Shown here piece after piece: positions 36,107 to 45,574 of a stretch of 64,000 nucleotides of DNA. The first letter of the stretch is position 1, and every line of letters starts with the position of its first letter. The DNA comes from Bacteroidales bacterium (GTDB lineage: Bacteria > Bacteroidota > Bacteroidia > Bacteroidales > WCHB1-69): the NCBI GenBank assembly GCA_017549765.1, contig JAFYNM010000003.1, forward strand, positions 186,001 to 250,000. The letters run 5' to 3'. The notes below the pieces were generated by a model. That model saw nothing but the letters and a program-made list of their open reading frames with translations. It ran no database searches and was not told the DNA's origin. Both the position numbers and the translations under genes were made by a program.

Positions 36107-38257
36107 CTACTCCTCTGCCATGAGCAATTCCAGCATGGCGATGGCGGAGGTGGCGATAGGTGTTCCCGGTCCGAAGATGGCGGCCACGCCGCAGTCGTAC
36201 AGGAACTGATAGTCTTGCGGAGGGATGACGCCACCCACAGTGATGATGATATCCTCGCGACCCAGCTTCTTGAGCTCCTCGATCACTTGCGGGACGAGGG
36301 TCTTGTGGCCGGCGGCCAGGGAGGAGACGCCGAGGATGTGGACATCGTTCTCGACGGCCTGTTTGGCAGCCTCTGCGGGGGTTTGGAACAGCGGTCCCAT
36401 ATCCACGTCGAAGCCGATGTCGGCATAGCCGGTGGCTACCACCTTGGCACCACGGTCATGGCCGTCCTGGCCCATCTTGGCTACCATTACTCTGGGGCGA
36501 CGGCCCTCTTTCTTGGCAAACTCGTCGCACATCTTGCAAGCCTTCTTGAAGGCTTCATTGCTTTGTTGTTCTGCACTATACACGCCTGAAATCAGATTTA
36601 TTTTAGCTTTATAACGACCGAACACCACTTCGAGGGCGTCGGAGATCTCACCTAAGGAGCAGCGGGCACGGGCGGCCTTGATAGAGAGGTCGAGCAGGTT
36701 GCCTTCGCCGGTGCGTGCGCACTCGGTCAGGGCGTTCAAGGCTGCCTTCACCTCGTCGTCGTTACGGTTGGCGCGCAACTCGGCCAGACGCTTGAGCTGT
36801 GCCTCGCGGACGGTCGTGTTGTCCACCTCGAGGGTCTCGATAGGCGACTCCTTGTCGAGCTTGTACTTGCTGACGCCGATAATGGCCTCCTTGCCGGAGT
36901 CGATACGGGCCTGCTTGCGGGCAGAGGCCTCCTCGATACGCATCTTCGGCACGCCCGTCTCGATAGCCTTGGCCATGCCGCCCAGGGATTCAATCTCCTG
37001 GAGATGCTTCCAGGCACGGTGGGCAATCTGATGGGTGAGGCTCTCCACATAGTAGGAACCAGCCCACGGGTCGATGGACTTGCATATCTTGGTCTCTTCC
37101 TGGATATAGATCTGCGTGTTACGAGCGATACGGGCGGAGAAGTCGGTCGGCAAGGCAATAGCCTCGTCCAACGCGTTGGTGTGCAATGACTGGGTGTGGC
37201 CCAGAGCAGCGCCCATAGCCTCCACACAGGTACGACATACGTTGTTGAAAGGATCCTGCTCGGTGAGCGACCAGCCGGAGGTCTGGCTGTGCGTACGCAA
37301 GGCCATGGACTTCGGATTCTGCGGGTTGAACTGTTTCACGATCTTGGCCCACAGCATACGGGCGGCGCGCATCTTGGCAATCTCCATGAAGTGGTTCATG
37401 CCGATGCCCCAGAAGAAGGACAAGCGCGGCGCGAAGTCGTCCACACTCATGCCGGCGTTGACACCGGCACGGAGGTACTCCAGACCGTCAGCCAACGTGT
37501 AGGCCAACTCGATATCATCGGTGGCGCCGGCCTCTTGCATGTGATAGCCGGAGATGGAGATAGAGTTGAACTTGGGCATATTCTTGGAGGTGAACTCGAA
37601 GATGTCGGCGATGATCTTCATGGATGGCAACGGAGGATAGATGTAGGTGTTACGCACCATGAACTCCTTCAGAATGTCGTTCTGGATGGTGCCCGACAGC
37701 TTGTCCATGCTGACGCCCTGCTCCTCGGCGGCGAGGATGTAGAAGGAAAGGATCGGCAACACGGCGCCGTTCATCGTCATGGAAACGGACATCTTGTCCA
37801 ACGGGATCTGGTCAAAGAGGATGCGCATGTCGAGGATGGAATCCACGGCCACACCTGCTTTGCCCACATCGCCCACCACGCGCGGATGGTCGGAGTCGTA
37901 GCCTCTGTGAGTCGCCAAGTCGAAGGCAATGGACAGACCCTTTTGGCCAGCCGCCAGGTTACGGCGGTAGAATGCATTGGACTCTTCTGCGGTGGAGAAG
38001 CCGGCATACTGGCGGATGGTCCACGGGCGGAAGGCATACATCATGGAGTAGGGTCCGCGCAAGAATGGCGGGATACCCGCAGCATAGTTCAGATGCTCCA
38101 TGCCTAAGAGATCATCCTCTCCATAGACCTGCTTCACCGGGATCTGCTCGGAAGTCATCCATTCCGTGGAGATGCCGTGTTCCTTTTCCCAGTCACGGAA
38201 ATCTTTTGTTTCTTGAGAGATTTTCTTGAAATCTACATTACTGAAATCACAACGCAT
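36107..38257 (-). CDS. mutB: Methylmalonyl-CoA mutase, large (catalytic) subunit
   Basis: 716 residues. The N-terminal TIM barrel has the substrate region [22 protein letters not shown] and [22 protein letters not shown]. The C-terminal B12-binding domain has the base-off/His-on motif [20 protein letters not shown], the GVSSLAAGH loop and [11 protein letters not shown]. The enzyme interconverts succinyl-CoA and methylmalonyl-CoA with adenosylcobalamin, a step in propionate formation or catabolism. The partner small subunit is not encoded beside it; homodimers exist in other bacteria (E. coli Sbm). Its promoter box is at 38288-38295. Confidence 0.96.
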   Translation of the reverse strand: MRCDFSNVDFKKISQETKDFRDWEKEHGISTEWMTSEQIPVKQVYGEDDLLGMEHLNYAAGIPPFLRGPYSMMYAFRPWTIRQYAGFSTAEESNAFYRRNLAAGQKGLSIAFDLATHRGYDSDHPRVVGDVGKAGVAVDSILDMRILFDQIPLDKMSVSMTMNGAVLPILSFYILAAEEQGVSMDKLSGTIQNDILKEFMVRNTYIYPPLPSMKIIADIFEFTSKNMPKFNSISISGYHMQEAGATDDIELAYTLADGLEYLRAGVNAGMSVDDFAPRLSFFWGIGMNHFMEIAKMRAARMLWAKIVKQFNPQNPKSMALRTHSQTSGWSLTEQDPFNNVCRTCVEAMGAALGHTQSLHTNALDEAIALPTDFSARIARNTQIYIQEETKICKSIDPWAGSYYVESLTHQIAHRAWKHLQEIESLGGMAKAIETGVPKMRIEEASARKQARIDSGKEAIIGVSKYKLDKESPIETLEVDNTTVREAQLKRLAELRANRNDDEVKAALNALTECARTGEGNLLDLSIKAARARCSLGEISDALEVVFGRYKAKINLISGVYSAEQQSNEAFKKACKMCDEFAKKEGRRPRVMVAKMGQDGHDRGAKVVATGYADIGFDVDMGPLFQTPAEAAKQAVENDVHILGVSSLAAGHKTLVPQVIEELKKLGREDIIITVGGVIPPQDYQFLYDCGVAAIFGPGTPIATSAIAMLELLMAEE

Positions 38258-38287
38258 AATCTAAAACACTTTCTTTTTTTAAGAGTG

Positions 38288-38295
38288 CAAAAATA
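38288..38295 (-). promoter_or_regulatory. -7 promoter box of methylmalonyl-CoA mutase
   Basis: TATTTTTG on the minus strand, 30 bases before the mutase start. Confidence 0.65.
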
Positions 38296-38340
38296 CAAAA
38301 AAAACGGTACGATTTCTCAGTGCCCTAGTTTTTGGTAGCA

Positions 38341-38374
38341 CTTCTTAGTTTCTTAACTTCTTAGTTTCTTATCT
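38341..38374. repeat. Octamer-type array before the 38375 gene end
   Basis: Repeats of CTTAGTTT/CTTAACTT, related to those near the RhuM-like genes. It extends up to the stop codon of the minus-strand gene at 38375-39328. Confidence 0.55.
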
Positions 38375-39328
38375 CTACAAGTATCTTCTCCTAATCAGGT
38401 CGCACAAGGAAAGGTACGCCGTAGAGGTGGTGTCCCAGAAATGGGCTTTCTTCAGAACTTCCAGACAGTTGAAGGCGGCGTCCATGTTCGGGCACTGGTT
38501 CAGCTGCTGGATGGCGGCACTGAACTCCTCCCCTTTGTTGTTGAAAAGCTCCCGGATGAAGGTAAACTTGTCGTTAACCGAGATCGCCTTGGTCAGATCC
38601 ATCACTTTGGACTGTTGGAACTGTCCAGCCACAGAACGGCTCTCGGCCTTGTCAGTGAAAAGATCATTCAGAGAGCGGGGGGTGGCAGCCACCTTCGGCA
38701 TCTCGGGCTTTGGCTGCTCCACGACAGGTTGCACCGGCTTCGGCTGTTCAGGCTTAGGTTGCTCCACTTTGGGTTGCACGGGTTGCGGCTCCACAGGCTT
38801 GGGTTCCACGGGCTTCGGTTGTTCGGGTTTGGCTTCCTCCTTGTGAGGTTGTTCGGCGAAATGCAGCAGGTCATCCTCCTCGACGGCTGTCGTGGCGGGT
38901 TGCTCCAGCACTTCCTCCACGGGTTCCTCCGCAGGCAGCTCTACCTCCTCTTCTGCTGCAGGCAGGGGCTCTTCGGCTTGCTCGTGCGGGTCCATGGAGA
39001 AGAAGAGGTCCACATCGTCCTCCAACGAGATATGGTCGGAATAGAGCTGTTGCGGCTCCTCGTGAGGCAACTCGGGCTTAGCTTCCGGCTTGGGAGTCTC
39101 CTCCTCTTTAGTGGGTTCCGGGGCAACGACGGACTGAGGCTCCACAGGAGCAGTCTCCGCAACGGGCGCCGCCTCGGTGGTGACGGTCATTTCCGACATC
39201 CGTGCATACAAGGCACGCATCTGTTCCAGGATAATGTCTTTCTCTATCAGAGATATGGACGGATTTTGATCCAACCATTCAGAAAGGGATTGTAAAAGAT
39301 TTTGAATCTGTTGATAAGTATTCTGCAT
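38375..39328 (-). CDS. Acidic, proline/glutamate-repeat protein with conserved C-terminal domain
   Basis: 317 residues from ATG 39328; the longer open frame to 39592 crosses the facing tdk promoter and gives no plausible signal, so I reject it. The N-terminus ([13 protein letters not shown]...) is helical, then comes a long acidic linker and a run of degenerate [14 protein letters not shown] units (about residues 175-220). The last 100 residues ([19 protein letters not shown] to [11 protein letters not shown]) look like a folded domain found widely in Bacteroidota; I recall no function. The linker suggests extension from a membrane or a scaffold role, but no membrane segment is seen. Confidence 0.75.
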   Translation of the reverse strand: MQNTYQQIQNLLQSLSEWLDQNPSISLIEKDIILEQMRALYARMSEMTVTTEAAPVAETAPVEPQSVVAPEPTKEEETPKPEAKPELPHEEPQQLYSDHISLEDDVDLFFSMDPHEQAEEPLPAAEEEVELPAEEPVEEVLEQPATTAVEEDDLLHFAEQPHKEEAKPEQPKPVEPKPVEPQPVQPKVEQPKPEQPKPVQPVVEQPKPEMPKVAATPRSLNDLFTDKAESRSVAGQFQQSKVMDLTKAISVNDKFTFIRELFNNKGEEFSAAIQQLNQCPNMDAAFNCLEVLKKAHFWDTTSTAYLSLCDLIRRRYL

Positions 39329-39367
39329 TTTAGATGAGGTTAAATGGTCTATGAACTGCTTTTTTTT

Positions 39368-39375
39368 TAATTTTG
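39368..39375 (+). promoter_or_regulatory. -7 promoter box of tdk
   Basis: TAATTTTG, 56 bases before the tdk ATG. It faces the minus-strand box at 39395-39402, 19 bases away. Confidence 0.6.
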
Positions 39376-39394
39376 CCGTGCAAAAAAAATCGGA

Positions 39395-39402
39395 CAAAAA
39401 TA
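39395..39402 (-). promoter_or_regulatory. -7 promoter box of the 38375 gene
   Basis: TATTTTTG on the minus strand, 66 bases before the ATG at 39328. Its transcript would run leftward through the tdk box. Confidence 0.6.
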
Positions 39403-39431
39403 CAAAATTTCTCAATCGCTTTTCTACAAGA

Positions 39432-40016
39432 ATGTTTTTAGAAAATAAAGCAAATAGAAATAGCAAACGCGGCTGGATAGAGGTCATTTGCGGCTCTATG
39501 TTCTCGGGCAAAACCGAAGAGCTGTTGCGCAGGATCCGCCGTGCGGAGTTTGCCAACCAGCAGATTGAACTCTTCAAGCCGGCCATCGACACGCGCTATG
39601 ACGAGACGGCGGTGGTGACACACGACGAGTCCTCCCGCATGTCCACCCCCGTGCAGAACTCCTCCGAGATCCTGCTCTACGTCAACTTTGACAATGTGGA
39701 GGTGGTGGCCATCGACGAGGTGCAGTTCTTCGACGATGGCATCGTGGAGGTCTGCAACACCTTGGCAGATGCCGGCATCCGCGTGATTGTCAGCGGGTTG
39801 GACATGGACTACCTCGGCAATCCCTTCGGGCCGATGCCCAAGTTGATGGCCATCGCCGAGTATGTGTCCAAGCAGCACGCCATCTGCACCCGTTGCGGCG
39901 ACTTGGCCCAGTTCTCGCACCGCATCACGGCCCAGGAAGGTCAGGTGCTGCTGGGCGAGAAAGACTCCTACGAGCCTTTGTGCCGCCACTGTTTCAATGA
40001 AGTGAACAAGAAATAA
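39432..40016 (+). CDS. tdk: Thymidine kinase (type II)
   Basis: 194 residues from the ATG at 39432; an in-frame start at 39351 lies upstream of the promoter box and is rejected. The P-loop is [12 protein letters not shown], the catalytic/Walker B segment [13 protein letters not shown], and the zinc ribbon is CTRCGDL...CRHC near the C-terminus. The enzyme phosphorylates thymidine for salvage. pta follows after 29 bases without a promoter box of its own, so they may be co-transcribed. Confidence 0.95.
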   Translation: MFLENKANRNSKRGWIEVICGSMFSGKTEELLRRIRRAEFANQQIELFKPAIDTRYDETAVVTHDESSRMSTPVQNSSEILLYVNFDNVEVVAIDEVQFFDDGIVEVCNTLADAGIRVIVSGLDMDYLGNPFGPMPKLMAIAEYVSKQHAICTRCGDLAQFSHRITAQEGQVLLGEKDSYEPLCRHCFNEVNKK

Positions 40017-40045
40017 CATCTATAAATCAACTAAACACTTGTATT

Positions 40046-41053
40046 ATGAATTTGATAGACAAGATTAAAGAGAACGCCATCAAGGCCAACAAGAGAATCG
40101 TTTTGGCTGAGGGCGAGGAAGAAAGAAACTTGAAAGCTGCGGACATCATCCTGGAGAAGGGTTACGCCGGCATCGTCCTGTTGGGCAACAAGGCCAATAT
40201 CGAGGCCAAGGCTGCCGAGTGGGGACTGCAAAACATCTGCAAGGCCGAGGTCATCGACCCGCTGAACAACCCCAAGAAAGAGTTCTATGCCGAGATGCTC
40301 TGCGAGATCCGCAAGAAAAAAGGCATGACGATGGAAGAGGCCCTCAAGCTGGTCGAGGATCCCTTGTATCTGGCCACGCTGCTCATCAAGAACGGTGACG
40401 CCGATGGTGAGGTCACGGGTGCCGAGCACGCCACGGGTGACGTGTTGCGTCCCGCCTTCCAAATTGTGAAGACCTTACCGGGTATCTCTGTCGTTTCCGG
40501 TGCCTTCATCATGTGCTTCCCCGACAAGAAGTGGGGCGATGACGGTATCATGGTCTTCGCCGACTGTGCCGCGGACCCGAACACCGACGAGAACAAGCTG
40601 GCACAGATTGCCGTGGTGACTGCCCAGACCGCCCGCACCATTGCCGGCATCGAGCCGCGCGTGGCCATGCTGAGCTTCTCCACCAAGGGCTCTGCCAAGC
40701 ACGAGCTAGTGGACAAGGTCGTCAACGCCACCCGCATCGCCAAGGAGATGGATCCCAACCTCGTCATCGACGGTGACTTGCAGGCTGATGCCGCCATCGT
40801 GCCGTCCGTGGGTGCCAAGAAGGCTCCAGGCAGCCCTGTCGCCGGCAAGGCCAACGTGCTGGTGTTCCCGTCCCTCGAGGTCGGCAACATCGCCTACAAG
40901 CTGGTACAGCGCATGGCTGGCGCCGACGCCATCGGACCGGTCATGCAGGGTATGGCCGCTCCTATCAACGACCTCTCCCGCGGCTGCTCCGTGGATGACA
41001 TCGTCAGCCTCGTAGCCATCACCGCCTGCCAAGCCGCCGGCAACGCCTTCTAA
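40046..41053 (+). CDS. pta: Phosphate acetyltransferase
   Basis: 335 residues, the short (single-domain) form. Visible motifs: IVLAEGEEERNLKAADIILE, GEVTGAEHATGDVLRPAFQ, ARTIAGIEPRVAMLSFSTKG, and the C-terminal GPVMQGMAAPINDLSRGCSVDDI. The enzyme converts acetyl-CoA and phosphate to acetyl phosphate, usually with acetate kinase to make ATP. ackA is not next to it; only a terminator and comEC follow. Confidence 0.95.
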   Translation: MNLIDKIKENAIKANKRIVLAEGEEERNLKAADIILEKGYAGIVLLGNKANIEAKAAEWGLQNICKAEVIDPLNNPKKEFYAEMLCEIRKKKGMTMEEALKLVEDPLYLATLLIKNGDADGEVTGAEHATGDVLRPAFQIVKTLPGISVVSGAFIMCFPDKKWGDDGIMVFADCAADPNTDENKLAQIAVVTAQTARTIAGIEPRVAMLSFSTKGSAKHELVDKVVNATRIAKEMDPNLVIDGDLQADAAIVPSVGAKKAPGSPVAGKANVLVFPSLEVGNIAYKLVQRMAGADAIGPVMQGMAAPINDLSRGCSVDDIVSLVAITACQAAGNAF

Positions 41054-41083
41054 GAGGATTGATATAACCTCCCGATAATTCCA

Positions 41084-41116
41084 AGCAGAACACCGTAAAA
41101 GTGTTCTGCTTTTTTT
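41084..41116 (+). terminator. Rho-independent terminator after pta
   Basis: Perfect 10-bp stem (41084-41093 against 41101-41110), seven-base loop, then seven T. The comEC -7 box starts almost at once at 41118. Confidence 0.9.
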
Positions 41117-41117
41117 A

Positions 41118-41125
41118 TATCTTTG
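41118..41125 (+). promoter_or_regulatory. -7 promoter box of comEC
   Basis: TATCTTTG, 15 bases before the ATG at 41141. An alternative TTG start at 41123 overlaps the box and is rejected. The transcript leader would be only about 8-11 bases. Confidence 0.7.
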
Positions 41126-41140
41126 GCCAAACTACTGGCT

Positions 41141-43177
41141 ATGAACTTCTCCAACTACCCTCTCGTCAAAATCCTGATTCCTTACTGTATTGGCCTATTT
41201 TGGGGCTATTTTTGTCAGTTTCCGGCCTATTTTTGTCAGTTTTCGTTTTTTGCCGCTCTCGTTTTCTGGCTGATTTCCCTGTTTTTTTGGCAGAAAAACC
41301 GTGGTTTCTGGCGCACGGTCAAGTCGGCGCTGTTGCTGTTGGTCTTCTGTTTTGCGGGTCTGGCGGCCATGACATGGCGAATGGCGCCCACGGTGACGGC
41401 GGAGGAGGAGCGGCTGATGGCGGAGAATCGCGACTGGTTGGCGGAGGTCGTGGCGGTGCCGGAGCCGCGCGCGAAGAGTGTGCGTGCCACGGTGCAGGTC
41501 TTAGGCGGCGCGCGCGGCTCCGCCTTCCGCGAGAAGGTGCTGCTCTACCTCGCCCCCGACACGGCACACCCCATCCACTACGGCGACCTGCTGCTCGTCC
41601 ACTCTCAGCTGAAGGCCGTGGAGGGGCCTCAGAACCCCGACATGTTCGACTACCGGCAGTACCTCCGCAAGCGGGGCATCGCCCTGACGGGCTACGTGTC
41701 TGCCGGCGGTTGGCAGCGGCTGTCGCATCGCACCCCCAACCCGCTGAAGGCGTTCTCCCAACGGCTGCAAGGCAGCCTGACGACCATCTTCCGGCAGTCG
41801 GGGATGAGCGGCCATGAGTACGAGGTCATCGCGGCGGTACTCCTCGGCGCCGGCGGCACTTTAGACCCCGAGTTGAGGCAGTCGTACGCCGCCGCCGGCG
41901 CCAGCCACATCCTCTGCGTCTCCGGCATGCACGTCGGCGTCATCTTCATGATCCTCAACTTCCTCCTGAAACCCTTGGAGCTGGCCCGCCAGACCCGCGC
42001 CCTCAAAGCTGTCCTCCTCATCCTCAGCATCTGGCTCTATGCCTGCATCACCGGCCTCTCCCCTTCCGTCATCCGCGCCGCCACCATGTTCTCGTTCGTC
42101 ACCGTCGGCGGACTGGTGCGCCGCAACACAAACATCTTCCACAGCCTCACTGCCTCTCTCTTCATCCTGCTGGTCCTCAACCCTCTATTGCTCTTCGAGG
42201 TCGGCTTTCAGCTCAGCTATCTCGCCGTCTTCGGCATCGTGCTGTTCCAGCCGCTCATCGTCTCGCTGTACCACGCCAAGACCAAAATCGGACAATATCT
42301 CTTCGAGCTCCTCTCCGTCTCCATCGCCGCCCAAATAGGCACCTTCCCCGTCTCCATCTACTATTTCGGACAGTTTCCCAACTACTTCATCCTCACCAAC
42401 TTGTCGGTCATCACCCTCTCCTCCGTCGTCATCGTCACTGGCATCGTGCTGCTGACCATCTCCTTCGTCCCTTTCCTCGTGAAAGGTGTCGCCCTCATCC
42501 TCACGGGTGAGATCCGCGTCATGAACGGCATCATCGAATTCGTGGAACAACTGCCGCATTCCGTCACCACCGACATCGACTATCATGTTCTGCAAGTGAT
42601 TCTTCTATATCTCGCCATTTTCAGCCTTTACCTATTAGTTGTAAGAAAACGCAAGCATTGGTTTTGGTTAACGCTCAGCGCTTTCACCCTGTTTTCAGGT
42701 TGTTTTGCCATCAAGAAATGTCTGCTGGTCCACAGTGATGAGATGGTGGTCTATCAGATCCGAAATGTATGTGCCATTGGCTTTCGTGACGGGAACCGGG
42801 GTGTGCTGCTCTCCGATCCCATCCGGGATACCCAAAGTCCCTTTTTTGACTACAACGTCGGCAATCATTATCGCAAACAGCACGCACAGTATCAGTTTGT
42901 CAGCATCGACAGTGCCGATTTCAAAAACGACTATCTCTGCAAGAGCGGCAGATTTCTATGTTTTAAGGGGAAGACCTATCTGCTGTTACGGGGAAAAGAG
43001 AAAATCTATCCTTGTGCGTATCCTTTCCCAGTGGACGGTATTTTACTCCAACGCAATCCAAGGCAGAAGCCGGAGGAGGTGGCACGGAGCGTGCAGTATC
43101 GGTCGGTCATATCCGACGGCACGGTGACGGCGTACTATAAAAAGGGATGGAGAGGGGAGATAAGAGTTAAGAGTTAA
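41141..43177 (+). CDS. comEC: ComEC/Rec2-family membrane protein
   Basis: 678 residues from the ATG at 41141. It has an N-terminal helical and OB-like (DUF4131) region, then the Competence membrane domain with the signature LLGAGGTLDPELRQSYAAAGASHILCVSGMH and further membrane helices to about residue 510. ComEC forms the channel for DNA uptake in natural transformation. The C-terminal part, about 160 residues, lacks the metallo-beta-lactamase motif HxHxDH seen in longer homologues, as is common in this phylum. Heptamer repeats begin in the final codons and encode the RVKS end before the stop. Other com genes are not in the window. Confidence 0.9.
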   Translation: MNFSNYPLVKILIPYCIGLFWGYFCQFPAYFCQFSFFAALVFWLISLFFWQKNRGFWRTVKSALLLLVFCFAGLAAMTWRMAPTVTAEEERLMAENRDWLAEVVAVPEPRAKSVRATVQVLGGARGSAFREKVLLYLAPDTAHPIHYGDLLLVHSQLKAVEGPQNPDMFDYRQYLRKRGIALTGYVSAGGWQRLSHRTPNPLKAFSQRLQGSLTTIFRQSGMSGHEYEVIAAVLLGAGGTLDPELRQSYAAAGASHILCVSGMHVGVIFMILNFLLKPLELARQTRALKAVLLILSIWLYACITGLSPSVIRAATMFSFVTVGGLVRRNTNIFHSLTASLFILLVLNPLLLFEVGFQLSYLAVFGIVLFQPLIVSLYHAKTKIGQYLFELLSVSIAAQIGTFPVSIYYFGQFPNYFILTNLSVITLSSVVIVTGIVLLTISFVPFLVKGVALILTGEIRVMNGIIEFVEQLPHSVTTDIDYHVLQVILLYLAIFSLYLLVVRKRKHWFWLTLSAFTLFSGCFAIKKCLLVHSDEMVVYQIRNVCAIGFRDGNRGVLLSDPIRDTQSPFFDYNVGNHYRKQHAQYQFVSIDSADFKNDYLCKSGRFLCFKGKTYLLLRGKEKIYPCAYPFPVDGILLQRNPRQKPEEVARSVQYRSVISDGTVTAYYKKGWRGEIRVKS

Positions 43178-43211
43178 GAGTTAAGAGTTAAGAGTTAAGA
43201 GTTAAGAGTTA
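43164..43211. repeat. Heptamer array GAGTTAA at the comEC 3' end
   Basis: Six full copies of GAGTTAA (43164-43205) and a partial seventh. The array begins inside the last codons of comEC and provides its stop codon at 43175-43177. In GTT register the unit is GTTAAGA. The following bases to 43345 show nothing I recognise. Confidence 0.85.
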
Positions 43212-43345
43212 GGGGTTATCAGTTTTGTATTTTCTGCAAAGACACCACTTTTAAGAATGTCTTTGAGGGATAGATGACAAGCGATCTTCGTTACTTTGCG
43301 GAGCGTGTTGATTGGCTACGGTTTTATGGCTTTAATAATGCATTC

Positions 43346-45205
43346 TCATCTCTTCACCACAAACTTCCTTTCGGTGTTGCCCGTGCTGGTGTTGATGTGC
43401 GCGATGTAGGTACCGGAGGCGAGGTTGCGGACGTTGACCTCGGTGCGGATATTGCCGACGGGCTGGATAAAGAGCAACTGACCGGCGAGGTTGGTGACGG
43501 CCACTGCGTTGATGGGCAGGTCTTCCGGACTTTCGATGGTAATATGGTCGGCGGCGGGGTTCGGGTAGAGTCGGACACGGTCCAACCGCTCGTCATACTG
43601 CGCCACTGCCGTTGAATCCACAGGGTACGGCTCCAAAATGGACGGGTCGTACTTGTACGCGAACACAGCATGGCTGTTACCATGTTCAGTGAAATTAAGG
43701 GTGAGGTCATGCCCGAAAGACAAATCTTGAGAAGCAATTCTGTCGCATAAAATCCCCCCATGATTATTGGCTATTGTTTTCTGTAACTGTGAATACGGAT
43801 CGTGCATAGTTGATACGGTATCTGCTGACACAAAAGAACCATCAGTATTGAAATAGGCAAGAAAAGAATTCGAGTCAAAATCATAAGCAAATTGTCCCAA
43901 AAGATGGTTGTTAATGACAGCGGGTTTTGCTTCAGGTAGTGCAGAAGTATGTGAGCCTGTCGGTTGTCCAAGCTTCATGAAAGTACCATTATATTTATCG
44001 AATTTGACATAAAAGCTGCTATGATTACCTGATGGTATTTGTAGAGAATTATTTTCATTGTCAAAATAGAATACAGGATTACTACCACTAATATTTTCAG
44101 CTCTCCCCAACAAATAAACCCCCTGATTGTCAACATAATTATCAGACCAATCAATCGTTTCGTAAAAATTTGCGCTTGGCCCATTCTTCACAAATGCCTG
44201 ATTTGACCAAACTATTGACCCTTCTGCAGAATATTTTATAAGAAATGGCAATAGTTTAGCTAAGCTTTTATCCGCGACTTCTGCAAAATGCGTGTTGTCC
44301 CAGTATATTCGCATTGGATATTGATTGTACGCATCCATCATATCCATTTGCGATAAATAACCCGAAACATATAAATTGTCTTCTTCATCAATGCTCATTC
44401 CGCCCATATAAGGCATGAAATAAGGATGAACAGTGTCATACGGTATATAAGGTGATAATCCCTCTGTGTGATCCACCATTAACTTCATCCAATCCAGCTC
44501 CCAAGTTGGGGTGAATTTGCAGATCATCAAATTATATATTTGTTGAACATCATCAGTGCAATTCCCTTGCAGAAAGATTTGATATGTTTTTGTCGAGTCT
44601 CCATCAACAATAATGGTAAATGGTAGAGTGTCAGAACCACCATAATAGGTGCTCATTGCAATAAACGTATTACCATGACTGTCCACACATATTGGATGAG
44701 ATCCAACAATACGATTGCTGAGTGGTTTGTTTTGTGAAAAACCACCTGGACGTTCTCTTGATAATGTGTGAACAAAATGGCTTCCCAATTTGTTGCCATC
44801 CAAATCAAAGGTGACAAAATAGCTGAAGTTGCCAAAGGTATAAGGTGGATAATCCATTCCTGAAGGATAGGAAAATGCACATTGTTCGTTGATCAAAGTG
44901 TCAATAAACCACAACTGCGTTACACTGTTTAATTGGAAAGCATATTCTCCAGCAATTGTGATTCTGTTGTCACGCAATGACATGTCGTATGGCATAGAAG
45001 TACAATTTAAACTTTTGATGAATCTATGCCAAAGCAGATTCCCAAGGGAATCAAATTTAGCCAATACAGTTCCTGGACTGCCATTTGCCACAATCGCCAC
45101 ATTATCGGAAAAATGTGACGATCCATTTTGGGAATATAGAGTTGCACTACCTCCGCAACTTCCAAAGACGTAAATGTTCCCATCATCGTCAAATGCAGTC
45201 CTCAC
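43346..45205 (-). CDS. T9SS type A sorting-domain protein, phase-variable candidate (frame open from 45205)
   Basis: 619 residues are open from the GTG at 45205. The C-terminus (about residues 540-619) is a type A T9SS sorting domain: RLYPNPAADHITIESPEDL, LAGQLLFIQPVGNIRTEVNV and SGTYIAHINTSTGNTERKFV. The middle is a propeller-like repeat protein of unknown function, AT-rich in DNA compared with both ends. The frame actually continues upstream to about 45390 and encodes a good signal peptide (NLSKLFIAIIATLFTFLSASA), but the only ATG (45388-45390) is out of frame across a nine-C tract. Ten or seven C would put it in frame. As written, secretion needs a non-ATG start or a frame change. Confidence 0.8.
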   Translation of the reverse strand: MRTAFDDDGNIYVFGSCGGSATLYSQNGSSHFSDNVAIVANGSPGTVLAKFDSLGNLLWHRFIKSLNCTSMPYDMSLRDNRITIAGEYAFQLNSVTQLWFIDTLINEQCAFSYPSGMDYPPYTFGNFSYFVTFDLDGNKLGSHFVHTLSRERPGGFSQNKPLSNRIVGSHPICVDSHGNTFIAMSTYYGGSDTLPFTIIVDGDSTKTYQIFLQGNCTDDVQQIYNLMICKFTPTWELDWMKLMVDHTEGLSPYIPYDTVHPYFMPYMGGMSIDEEDNLYVSGYLSQMDMMDAYNQYPMRIYWDNTHFAEVADKSLAKLLPFLIKYSAEGSIVWSNQAFVKNGPSANFYETIDWSDNYVDNQGVYLLGRAENISGSNPVFYFDNENNSLQIPSGNHSSFYVKFDKYNGTFMKLGQPTGSHTSALPEAKPAVINNHLLGQFAYDFDSNSFLAYFNTDGSFVSADTVSTMHDPYSQLQKTIANNHGGILCDRIASQDLSFGHDLTLNFTEHGNSHAVFAYKYDPSILEPYPVDSTAVAQYDERLDRVRLYPNPAADHITIESPEDLPINAVAVTNLAGQLLFIQPVGNIRTEVNVRNLASGTYIAHINTSTGNTERKFVVKR

Positions 45206-45363
45206 ACAACGATTCGTCTTGTCAGAGCCAAGTTCATCACTTCCCGTCCAGTAGTTCGCCCACTTCCACTCGCCTTGGGCGGAGGCGGAGAGGAAGGTGA
45301 AAAGGGTGGCAATGATTGCGATGAATAGTTTGGAAAGATTCAGCGTGCTAAATCTTAATTGCA

Positions 45364-45372
45364 GGGGGGGGG
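45364..45372 (-). repeat. Nine-C homopolymer tract, likely phase-variation switch
   Basis: Nine C on the coding (minus) strand, 15 bases after the end of the ATG at 45388-45390. In this sequence the ATG frame stops after 11 codons, while the other frame leads into the surface protein. Confidence 0.75.
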
Positions 45373-45574
45373 CAATTGGTTGGTTTTCATATTGTTATAA
45401 TTTTTGGATGATATTCTTATTCAGACGATATTATTTCCTTTATCTAATATGACGCACCAAAAGTCGATTTCGTTACATCGAATGTGAAATTTTTTTGATT
45501 GTTGTCAAAAGGTGTTGCCACAAGCCAGGCTCCCCCATACTGCATCTCCCCTTGAACATATTCTTAGATAGTGG

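Noticed and set aside
38375..39592. Longer form of the P/E-rich protein starting at 39592
   Set aside because: The extra 88 residues cross two promoter boxes and the tdk start and look non-coding.
43164..43211. Possible CRISPR array
   Set aside because: Units are seven bases with no spacers, and no cas genes are present.
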